64,000 nucleotides of DNA from Tetrapyrgos nigripes (lineage: Eukaryota > Basidiomycota > Agaricomycetes > Agaricales > Campanellaceae), in assembly GCA_013368315.1 (NCBI GenBank), contig JAACJM010000259.1, positions 50,514 through 114,513 on the forward strand. Direction: 5' to 3'. Positions 53,014 through 62,900 of this stretch are shown here, in pieces. Under the pieces are notes generated by a model. The model had not been told where the DNA came from, did no database searches, and saw only the letters and a list, made by a program, of their open reading frames with translations. Within the stretch, counting starts at the first letter, position 1, and every line of letters begins with the position of its first letter. The position numbers were made by a program, and so were the translations under genes.

Positions 53014-54014
53014 TGTCATGAACTGCTACAGTTCTTTGTCCACCTTCTCTTTCTTCTTCATTTACTTCACACCCATTCCCTCACCACTTGTCTATTGCAT
53101 TTCCTTGATAATACTTAACACTTTTCCACACTTTTTTCCTTTGTTTCTATTATTCTTTGATTCATATTCCTGACTTTGAACTCTATAATATCTGTCAAAC
53201 AGTGTGTAGTTCTCACAGTTCTATTTCTGCCATTGTACCTATCTTTCACATTGTTGTTCTCGCCCCTTTACTATTTTTATGAAACTCTCTTGCTTATTCA
53301 TTGTTCTCTTACATATATACCAGCAAATCTTGGTAGTTATTTCTTTAGTTCATTCACTTTGTCTCTGCTCCATACTACTACTATGCAGTGTAGAGCTTAG
53401 TCAAGTTACTCTTTTCTTTCAATTTATCTCTCCATTCTTATCGTTCCTGTCTTTGTGTAGTCTCATTGAACCAGACTGACGATACACAGATAGTTGTGTG
53501 TATGTAGCCTGTTATTTGTCATAGGGATAAACCACACCAGGATCTTACTGAGGTAGGCTAGATATTTCCCACAGTCTCTTTCCACAAATCTGAATGTTAT
53601 TGCTCTACTATTAGTGCTTTAAACTAGATAGATGACAGTAGGAGACTGATAGCTAGTACATTGGAAATTTTGGAAGTGAGGTGTGACCGAAGTCTTGAGG
53701 TTTAGGTGCTGAAAGTGCCAAGCAGCACTACCTGGCATTTATCTGGCAACTACATGTAAGCATAACCAGTCTATGGCAAAACTTTCTTCAATTTTTCTCA
53801 TATGATGAAGATAACAGATTTACAATGCTATCTACCAGCTCTACAGCATATTGAGAGGTGCAATTCTATAGTCTAATGACTGACCAAAATTGTGGGAGCA
53901 TCATTAGCTTATGTAACAAGCTCTGGCACAGCCCTGTCTCACAAAAGTAGACTAGACTAGTCTTTGTGTGACTTGGGGGTGGTTTGTTATTTGAGTGTAC
54001 CAGCAACCTTGACA
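53014..54014 (+). repeat. Second gypsy LTR, split by an insertion
   Basis: Same family: starts TGTCATGAACTGCTACAG, ends CAACCTTGACA. The 502-bp insert at 53459-53960 interrupts the GTCTTTGTGTGACTTGGG block. Together with 52067-52984 it gives two LTRs in direct orientation with only about 30 bp between them. Confidence 0.78.
53459..53960. mobile_element. 502-bp insertion with 9-bp target duplication
   Basis: Flanked by TCTTTGTGT at 53450-53458 and 53961-53969. The ends (AGTCTCATTGAACC and ...GTAGACTAGACTAG) show only weak inverted similarity. A 9-bp duplication is typical of MULE-mobilised elements, so a short non-autonomous MULE is possible. No coding. Confidence 0.55.
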
Positions 54015-54179
54015 CTTGAATGAACTCCCTACACCCACCTTGTTGAACTGGTGCATCAAATGCAGCCATCAACCTTCTATGTAGAACAATAGATACTCGT
54101 AAAGACAATAAGTAATTACCATCATTGTTCTGTCATTACCTAAATACATCAATCTTATTGTTACAGTAGTTATATGTAG

Positions 54180-54815
54180 TCACATGTATTTAGCCCCTCT
54201 CAAAGGTATAAAATGACATGCAATGCTGTTGGCAGTTTGAACAGTAATAGGCTTTATTTTCTTTATTTCAACAGAGTCTTTTGCATCAAACATAAAATGT
54301 GCAGATGCACCAGAGTCAAGTAACCATCCATCATTGTGATGATCTTGGCTAGATCTTCTTTTTCCCTTGCACTTAGCACATGATGCATAAGAGGTGCCAC
54401 AGACACATAAATATATATTATTGTACATAGAGCCCAAAGATGCAACATGAATGGTGTATATATATGTCACTTGCACTGCAGATAAATGCACATTAGTGCC
54501 TTTATTTACAATTAGGGAAGAAGCATCTTGCCTGTAATAATGGTCACTAGACCAACTGTCCTCCAGTCCCATGGGATCTTCATCAGACCATGGCATCAGC
54601 TCTGGCATGCTTGCAGGAGTTGCAGTGCCTTTGGGAGTTGCAAACTCCACAAATGGTGTTCCAATAGGAGGCGCTGGGCTGATAGAACTCAGCCTGGCAG
54701 TTGGGTTTGTACCAATACGTTCCCTTAGGCATTTGAATGACTTGGTTGTTACCCAATTGTCCATTGCCACTTTGGTTACGGCGATAATAGGTAGTATTTG
54801 GTAAATATGTACTTA
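54180..54815 (-). pseudogene. copia gag/protease fragment (copia C)
   Basis: The minus-strand frame contains the protease motif GWLLDSGASAHFMFDAKDSVE with the catalytic Asp (about 54310) and the following block ITVQTANSIACHF. The upstream part, partly in another frame (GQLGNNQVIQMPKGTYWY and KPNCQAEFYQPS), looks like a gag C-terminus. The downstream integrase and RT are absent. It directly adjoins the LTR-like arm at 54816. Confidence 0.72.
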
Positions 54816-57800
54816 TGTACTAAACACACAAAAACCTTTATACAATATTGAAAGACAAGTGTTCCGAGTAGTCAGAGTACTCAAAGTCTCAACCAATCTT
54901 GTACTATAAGTACTTTTTGTAGGGTTTTGATAACACTTTTGCGCTAGCGCGCGAAGACACAAATATAACACCAAATGGACTAACAAGTCCTAAAGATCTA
55001 ACACAGTTGGAAGGCCACAAATGCCTTAGTTCAAAATCACAAACACACACACAAAGACCAAAAGGTCAAACACAATAAGTTCACAATTTTATAACCACAC
55101 TTGTTAAATTTTATAGACACTTGTTATAACCAACACACAATTTATACTCTTTTGGAGTGCAAGGTAAATGATAGAAGCTTTAGTCCAGTGTTTCACATTT
55201 CCACTAATTACTAGCAAAATCCGGTACTCTACAGTACGTGGCTTGGGTAGCTACTTATACTACTGGTAGCTACAACTATACAGTTACTGATTTAATTTGA
55301 ATGTCCGCAAAAAGGTACACAAAGAAAATTACAAATGCACAATAAAATCACTAGCGAGGTCTGCCTACTTTCCTCGTAAGTAAAGTCCTGCTATATTGGG
55401 TATCTATCAACTGTCCGTTTATTATCTAAATTTTTGGTTAGGGATTTCTTTAGTCCCTCTTGCTTAATCTGTCTCGTTATTCTGAGTACCGCTCTGCTTA
55501 GCGCAGCCAGTATTGCTGATGCACCAAGCTCCACCTATGACTACAGTATCCACTAGCACACCCTTTTGCTAGGAACATATGCATGTAGCTGTAGTTTCTT
55601 TATGCTGTTGTTATGTCCATTGTACAGTCTTACTCGTCTAGCGTCAGGCCTCCCCTGACTAGGTAAGTACCATACTTGTCTTCTACTAGAGTCCAGCTCT
55701 ATGTAGCACTTTATTCTTTCTTTTCAATGCTTTCTCTAGCGTTTGCCGAGGGTATAGTCCCAATCTGGAAATACTGTTACCCATTCGGGTCGTACTCCGA
55801 TCTTTCGGATCTGCTGTGCTCTAGTGCCTCTATCCTCTATATCTCTTTATAGAGTGTCCCGCTAGGCGTCCCTTCTTCATTGTTAGATTCCTGACATTTC
55901 TAGGATTCCGTACATGTACATATTGTCCTACTTCCATCCACAGATGCTCTGTAGGATCCCATAATATTCCTCCAATACTCTCGGTACCTTCAGAATCCAC
56001 CAATCTCATAGATCTAGACCCTAGCGAGTTTAGTTCCAAATGTCCGATACCGCTATAGCCTTTCCGATCAGCCTTCGGCCGCGGTTTTGTGTTGCGTGCA
56101 CGTCTGCCTTTGCTCACGAATAGGGGCTATCCCTATTTCACCATCCCTTTGAGTTACCTTAGCGGTACTAGCGGTAGTAATAAAATATGTTTATAGTCCC
56201 TTAGGACCTCTATCTGTATCATTACTTGGGTCTGCCATTACCACCTTGGATAATATACATCTACAGTGGCCAAAAAAATTGTCCACATGTTTGGCACTTT
56301 TGGAAAGATTGCTGATTTAAGAGCTATTGAGCAGAACTCTCAAACCATGGCTGGTGGTAGCAAGAAAGCCTTTGATTAGAGCTACAATAATCTGTCTGTT
56401 TTGTCTTATTTGGCCACATATCTGTGGAGTTATGATTGATTTAAAACTGTATGTCATTTGGACAATTTTTTGAGTTGCCACTTCAAAATCATTATTGCAA
56501 TAACCTGATGTATACACCACAATGATGTCATAGCTGCCAGCTGGAGCATACATAGCAACATACAGATGCTCTACAGCCTCTATGAAAATCATGGGGTCCC
56601 TCATATCAGCCCAGAAAGACAATCTCTACTCTCTCCTCTTAACTGCCTCTCCATCTGCAAAAATTGCAGCTCAGACTGGAGTATGGAAGCCAAGAGTTGC
56701 TTTTGTGGCTTAAAAGACAAATACAGACAATGAGAACAATACAGCAGGGTGTCCTAGGAGGCTCTCTACTACTTGTGAAGAGGTTAGATTGGAAAAAAAT
56801 CCATTCTGGTAAAGCCAGATTGCTACACAAGTGGCCTGAAACATCAAGGCTCTTCTTGGACAACCTGTCCCAACCTATAACAGCCAAAACATTCCTGAAA
56901 ACATCTTGTGGCGATCTCCAAAACACAGAACAAGTGCGAACTTACAGTGACTTGCAGCAAGGCTCACTTGAAGTTTGCACAGATGTAAAAAGACCGGGCT
57001 GTAGAAGGCTAGAAGTGGGGTATTTTCTCAGATAAGACCAAAACCAATTATTTTGGGGCAAATATGCCCCAGCATGTGTGAGAAAAGAGAGATAATTCAT
57101 GGTACAGCAAGATGTGACAGAAATGATGACATTTGAGAGAGAAAATGACATGATGGGGTAGGGTATGGGGCAACAGTAAGCAGTAAAAATGGTCCAGATG
57201 AAGGGGAAGATAGATTGCAAACACTATATGACCATCTTAAGTAACAAAATCCTGGAAAGCATTAATAATATGGAAGTTGATCCAGAGGTGGCCATTTTTC
57301 AGCTGGGTATTAACTTTCTAAAGTGCTATATCCAATGGTTTCCTTTATCAGAACATGTCTCTCTACCTATAAAAGCAACACTCTGCTTTCATACTTCAGT
57401 CTGAGCTGAAATTTTGATAGAGGGAGGGGCAGTTTGGAGGAGAGAGTAGAGATTGTCTTTCTGGGCTGATATGAGGGACCCTATGATTTTCATAGAGGCT
57501 GTAGAGCATCTGTATGTTGCTATGTATGCTCCAGCTGGCAGCTATGACATCATTGTGGTGTATACATCACATTACTGTACAGCTCCACCCATGACATCAT
57601 GTATAACACATCAGGTTATTGCAATAATGATTTTGAAGTGGCAACTCAAAAAAATTGTCCAAATGATATACAATTTTAAATCAATCATAACTCCACAGAT
57701 ATGTGGCCAAATAAGACAAAACAGACAGATTATTGTAGCTCTAATCAAAGGCTTTCTTGCTACCACCAGCCATGTTTTGAGATTTTCTGCTCAATAGCTC

Positions 57801-57994
57801 TTAAATCAGCAATCTTTCCAAAAGTGCCAAACATGTGGACAATTTTTTGGCCACTGTATCATAGTACTTAGAATGAGCATACTCATCCATAAGCACTTAA
57901 TTATTATTATATTATCACTTTTCTAGTCCACTAGGTTTTAACTAGCAGCTCAGGGCTCACTCTAGTCCTTATATTCCCTTAAGAGATGTCAACA
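54816..57994 (-). repeat. Long LTR-like arm, minus orientation
   Basis: On the minus strand it starts TGTTGACATCTCTTAAGGG at 57994 and ends near 54816. It is homologous to 47925-49956 over its whole length except for the Tc1-like insertion (56264-57856) here and the solo LTR in the other arm. It is adjacent to copia C coding on the same strand, so it may be the 5' LTR of that element. Short frames such as 55830-56117 are not recognisable genes. Confidence 0.6.
56264..57856. mobile_element. Tc1/mariner-like foldback element, 1593 bp
   Basis: The ends CAGTGGCCAAAAAA/TTTTTTGGCCACTG are flanked by TA (56262-56263, 57857-57858). The arms are inverted copies over about 450 bp (56264-56715 and 57365-57856), with one 43-bp indel and few substitutions. 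The 650-bp centre encodes no transposase. Identical short frames seen on both strands (MSFWADMRDPMIFIEAVEHL) are arm by-products. Non-autonomous; it needs a mariner-type transposase supplied elsewhere. Confidence 0.87.
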
Positions 57995-58016
57995 CTGCTT
58001 TATTATGGACTACGCT

Positions 58017-58529
58017 TGTCAAGGTTGTCAGTACACTTGATTAACCACCCCAAGTCACACAATAAGAGAGAGCCAGTTACAGAGGATCAATTGAGAGAGA
58101 GAGAGAGATATGGAGTAGTAAGCAGACTAGGCTCTACACTGTGTAGTAATAGTACGGAGCAGAGATGAAGTGAACGAACTAAGAAATAGGTTACAAGGAT
58201 AGTAGGTATATAAGTGATGTGAGAGCAGATGGGAAGAAGTAGGTAATAATAGACAGTATCATGTGGAGACGCCAAAGGCGAGAGAATTATAAGTTAAATA
58301 TGGATAGATGAAGGTACTGGATCATAAAGAATGATTGACAGTGGGAATGTCCGTGGAGATAGAAAGCGGAGGAGATAATTGTGTGAGTCATAGATCTGGA
58401 GAGATGGTAACTATAGATGATGATGGGAAGTAGTTGATGTTTATGGATTAAAAGTAGATAGAGTGGGAAATGGGTAGTAAAGGGGAAAGAATAGAAAGGA
58501 AATGAATAGGCGGGGAGCGATTCATGACA
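58017..58529 (-). repeat. gypsy LTR, 513 bp
   Basis: On the minus strand it starts TGTCATGAATCGC and ends CAACCTTGACA, and is preceded by AAAGAGGGGGTAA (58530-58545). Same family as the gypsy 1 LTR. It is the likely 3' LTR of gypsy 2 or of a sister copy. Confidence 0.82.
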
Positions 58530-58545
58530 TTACCCCCTCTTTAAG

Positions 58546-59224
58546 ACGAGCTTTCACCGGAGCTCAGCAGGCTATCCGTCCAGTGTTTTGCCCATTGTTC
58601 ACAAAGTCGTCTGTCCAATTCCCCCTGTTCTGGCCAAATAGTCTGTTAAGTTGCCCCATTCCGTGGTGTTGGTTGCAGAACCCCAACCTGGTGCACTCCC
58701 ACTCCATCCGTCGTCGTCGCTATTCTGCAGGATGATGTGTGCCCCCCATACGCTGCTGTATCCCCATCCAAGGTTCCCTCTGTGCTCTGCCCGTAAGGAT
58801 GTCCAATGAGCTACACATGTAGCTCTATGTCCTGTTCCCAATATACACTGCCCTGGCCCATCTTCCCCCCCATGTGCATCATCTGCATCCATTGTGAGGT
58901 CCTTGGTGTTGTTTCGAGAGACGACATTGACGTCCTGAGCGTCATCCATATGTACAACGCCTTCCGTTAGTTGGACGTGTGAGAGCTGTGTTCTGAGCGG
59001 TGGAGATGTTAGAGGACTCAGTAGACATTGCGGTATTGAGGGTGCGAGTGACTGTTGTTCGACTGGTAGTGATGGATGTTGTTCTGTTGTTCTCCATTCT
59101 GGTGTGGTATCTTTTATAGTCGTTGCCTGGTATGACGTACATGTCGAGCGAGCGGCCAGTTTGTCGCTCGGAGACGAGTTTGACAGTAAACGCCGTCTAT
59201 TAGTGTCGTTAAGGCGGTGTGTTC
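58546..59224 (-). other. Extra open region between gypsy 2 pol and LTR
   Basis: In gypsy 1 the purine tract follows the chromodomain ORF at once, but here about 680 bp intervene. Two minus-strand frames lie there: 59142-58942 (Thr/Ser/Asn-rich, TSITTSRTTVTRTLNTAMS) and 58949-58599 (AHGGEDGPGQCILGTGHRATC, GWGSATNTTEWGNLTDYLA). A TATA-like CTATAAAAG is near 59115. At about 59305 the sequence GGTCATGGATCGCTAGTG resembles a diverged LTR start, so this may be an old LTR plus the leader and gag start of another copy. Product not recognised. Confidence 0.4.
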
Positions 59225-60325
59225 TTAACAGGGGAAAGCGATGGATGAATGGTCACGGAATTCTGAGTTTGGTTGCCAGGTGGAGTGGGAAGGAGGACAT
59301 AGAACACTAGCGATCCATGACCGTGTTCCTCCTTTGAGTTGTGCTTTTGTTCGAAGTATGCGTGTACTCCGCCATATATCTCCTATAGTGACTCCCATTG
59401 AGCGCACTGTTGTTCCTGGTCGTATGAGGTTCACTGGTCGATAAGCGTCTGGATGTTCTCGGTGGAAGGTTTCGATCATGTCCTTCAGCTTCGTTAGTCC
59501 TGATGCCGGTTCCCATGAATTTTCTGAGTCAGCGTAATCTAGCCATTTGACTAAGTATTGTACTCCCTGATGGTTTCTCGTTGGTTTTGAGTCCAAAATT
59601 GCTTCGACATCGTATTCGTTGTCTTCAGGGAGTAATTCTGCTGGTTCTCCTGGGTAGTTCACTCCGTGAGCTTCAGTTTCTTTGTATGGTGATAGAAGTG
59701 AAGCATGGAAGACTGGATGAATTCGCCAAGTGTTCGGTAATTTGAGTCGATAATTGACTTCACCAATAACGTCAGTGATTTTGAATGGACCGTGACGACG
59801 ATTTGCCAACTTAGCTTTTGGCCTCGTTGTCTTCAGATTCTTTCCGTCTAGTAACACCTTGTCTCCAACCTTAAATTTCATCCCTTTGTTCATATGGTCC
59901 TTGTTCTGTTCCTTCATCGTTTCTGCTGCGGTTGTCAGACTTGCTTTTAGTTCCTCCCGGAGTTTGTCCAGATTCTGAAGACGTTCTTCGACCTTTGGTA
60001 TGTGTGAAGTAGGATTGATTGTAGGGAAGAGTCGGGGTAGATATCCATGGAGTAATTCGAAGGGTGACTTTCCCGTTGCTGAATGGGTTCGCGTGTTGTG
60101 GCAAAACTCGGCGTAAGGTAAGTATTTGACCCAATCATCTTGGCGGTAGTTACAGAAGGTTTGAAGGTATTGTTCGAGTTCTTGATTGAACCTTTCTGTC
60201 TTGCCGTCCGTTTGTGGATGATAAGCTGTACTGAGTGCTGAGGTGATACCTAATTTAGCGTATATTCCCTTCATGACTTGGCTTGTGAATTGAGGTCCAC
60301 GGTCAGACACCATTTTGTCCCACAA
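59225..60325 (-). CDS. gypsy 2 integrase core end and chromodomain
   Basis: 366 codons. It contains the second and third catalytic residues of integrase (SDRGPQFTSQ; TDGKTERFNQELEQYLQ), then VGDKVLLDGKNLKTTRPKAKL, NRRHGPFKITDVIGEVNYRL, HPVFHASLLSPY and a chromodomain YDVEAILDSKPTRN..QYLVKWLDYADSENSWEPAS (residues about 240-290). The frame is intact here; the first catalytic Asp region upstream (60330-60500) is in broken frames. The C-terminal 30 residues probably read into LTR-like sequence. This part integrates the cDNA and targets chromatin. Confidence 0.86.
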   Translation of the reverse strand: MWDKMVSDRGPQFTSQVMKGIYAKLGITSALSTAYHPQTDGKTERFNQELEQYLQTFCNYRQDDWVKYLPYAEFCHNTRTHSATGKSPFELLHGYLPRLFPTINPTSHIPKVEERLQNLDKLREELKASLTTAAETMKEQNKDHMNKGMKFKVGDKVLLDGKNLKTTRPKAKLANRRHGPFKITDVIGEVNYRLKLPNTWRIHPVFHASLLSPYKETEAHGVNYPGEPAELLPEDNEYDVEAILDSKPTRNHQGVQYLVKWLDYADSENSWEPASGLTKLKDMIETFHREHPDAYRPVNLIRPGTTVRSMGVTIGDIWRSTRILRTKAQLKGGTRSWIASVLCPPSHSTWQPNSEFRDHSSIAFPC

Positions 60326-62900
60326 GCCATACCATCGCCAAGTGTTGTTGAATAGCTATTGATATCCTTTCTGCATGGGGAAATGACAACCGTTTTTGTT
60401 GAACGGTCGACTGTGACGTGAATTGCATTAAAACTGTCACATTCTGGCAGATCTGTGATGAAGTTGGTTGTAATCGTGCCAAAGGGTCATTCCAGTATTT
60501 CGTTCGGGATTAATGGTACATGTGCCAGGTGATTATTCGCCTTGGTTAACTGACAAGTAGCGCATCCTTCAACGTAATTGCGAACGAATACTGACATACC
60601 AGGCCACCAAAACTCTCTACTGACGAGTTCGTACGTCTTGAATCATCCCAGATGTCCTGCAGTAAGGCTGTCATGATGCATTTTGACAATATCTCGCCTG
60701 AGTTGTTGGTCGTCTGGGACGTAGATTTTCCCTCGGAACAGGATGATTCCATCTTCATAATTCCATTCCTGTAGGTTTTTTGCCAACGCGCGCGGTCCGT
60801 TGTTAAAGATAGTTTGTAACGCACTCACGACCTCGGCATCCCTTTTTGGGCAGTCTTTAATCCGCCTTCTTAACTCTGTATCTCCAATTGCAATCACTGT
60901 TCCTGGCCTCGTTGCTCGGATCCTGAAGAATTTGGGATCAAGCAAGACCCTATCTTTGTTGTCGTTCTCGACCCCCTCTTTATGGTCTGGTCTTCGAGAG
61001 AGTGGATCACTTCGATTAAGGTTTCCAGGTTTGTGAGTGAGTGTGAAGTCGAATCTGGTCAGAAACCAGGCCATTCTTGCTTGTCACCAGCTAAGTTTCT
61101 GGCGGTAGTGAGATATCTGAGGTTGTTGTGATCGGTTAAGATTTCGATAGTATGTGGTCCGCCTTCCAGGTAGTGTCGCCAGGCTTCCAGTCCGCGTATG
61201 ATTGCCAATAGTTCCTTATCGTGAATGTCACAGTTCTGCTTGGTTTCAGACAAAGCTTTTGATAGATAAGCTATGGGATGCCATTTATCGTCCGTCCTTG
61301 TTGTTGCAAGATACCTCCTGTAGCGTAATCTGACGCATCAACTTCTACTCAGTACAGTTTAGAATGATCGGGCATGAGGAGGACCGGAGAATACGTGAAC
61401 GTATCTTTGAGTGCCTGAAAGGCTTTTTCGGTTTCTTCTGACCATTTCCATGGTTGATCCTTCTTTGTCAGATCGAATAGCAGTCGTGCGATTTTTGAGA
61501 AATCATGTATGAAACGACGATAGAAATTTCCGAAGCCGAGGAATGACTGTATGTCCTTAACGTTATGTGGGGTCGGCCATTTGGTTACGCCTTCGACTTT
61601 GACTGGATCTATCACTAGTGTATTGTGTGAAACGATGAGGCCTAGGAACTCTACCGAATTGGTTTCGAAAGTGCATTTTTCCGGTTTAGCGTATAAGTCG
61701 TTCTCCTGGAGTCATGCAAGTACTTGTTTTACCATGTATCGATGTTCTTCTAGTGATTCTGTGAATATTAGAATGTCGTCCATGTAAATCACGACTTTTC
61801 CGGAGTCGATCAGGTCCTTGAAAAGAGTGTTCATCATCGCTTGGAATGTGGCAGGAGAATTCATAAGACCGAAGAACATCACCGTTGGTTCGAAAAGACC
61901 GCGGTTGGTTTTAAATGCCGCTTTCCATTCATCTCCTTCCTTTATGCATATATTGTTATATCCCCATCTGAGGTCGATTTTGGAAAATATCCGTGCCCCC
62001 TTCAGTTTGTCTACGAGTTCCGATATGAGCGGTAAGGGTATTCATTTTTGATAGTCCCTCTGTTTAAGGCACGATAATCCTGTACTGGACGTAGCTTTCT
62101 GTCTTTCTTTTTTTACAAAGAAGAAGGGACTTGCCATAGGAGATTTTGACGGCCTTATGTATCCCTTCTCTAGGTTCTCTTTGATGAATTCATCGAGTTC
62201 CTTCTGTTCATTTGGGGATAAAGGGTACGTTTTGCAGGGACATGGTTCAAAGTCCGGTTTTAGTTCGATGGCGTGATCCCACTCGCCGCATCTCGGTAAT
62301 CGTTCTGAGGTTTGTTTGTCAAAGACTCGTAGAAATTGATGATATTGCAGAGGAATCTTATCTTTAAGAGGTATGTCGGTTTCGACATTCTGAGCTGCCT
62401 CTGCAAGCTCTTGTGCCTTCATGAAATCCCGCGCGGATGTTCAGGTTTGGTGTTCTGGTTTTTTCTCGTTCAGTATCACCACTTCTTCCTCGTCCCCAAA
62501 CAATTCTTCCATCACATTTCGTTTCCATTCTCCTGGGATTGTATCTCTCCTGTGGTTGTCTTCAGTAAAGATTGCCGTTGCCTCCGAACTTCGATGGAGG
62601 ATCGAATCAGAATCCGATGGCATCGTCCTGCGATTTTTGGTTGAGCAACTGGTTTGAATTGTCCAATCAGTTCCAACCATCTGACTTGGTAATCCTTATG
62701 GTGGGTCCGTGCTTCAGCGACCGTTGGTTTTGAGGGTTTCGTTTTGGTTTTTTAAATGGAGAATAGGGGGTTTCGTTACGATGCACCTCTCTGGACATCT
62801 GGTCATATCTATTCATGAGAATGACCAATCTATTTCTGGGTTGTGTTCTTCCAGCCAGTCGGTACCAAGGATTATATCATGATCTCCGATGTCTGTTACA
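60326..62900 (-). pseudogene. gypsy 2 RT, RNase H and integrase N-terminal part
   Basis: RT: YHQFLRVFDKQTSERLPRCG, LSPNEQKELDEFIKENLEKG and SKSPMASPFFFVKK (62400-62110), then [20 protein letters not shown] (about 61770, catalytic MDD). LGFGNFYRRFIHDFSKIA and KDQPWKWSEETEKAF follow (61560-61440). RNase H: SETKQNCDIHDKELLAIIRGLEAWRHYL and ILTDHNNLRYL. Integrase zinc region: DDQQLRRDIVKMHHDSLTAGHLG. It is interrupted by TGA codons (VLA, stop, LQE; KLY, stop, VEVDASD) and several frame changes. Confidence 0.85.

Noticed and set aside
56317..57797. Near-identical open frames on opposite strands (MSFWADMRDPMIF...) that might be a duplicated gene
   Set aside because: They are the two inverted arms of one Tc1-like foldback element. 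The similarity extends through non-coding tips to the TA duplications.
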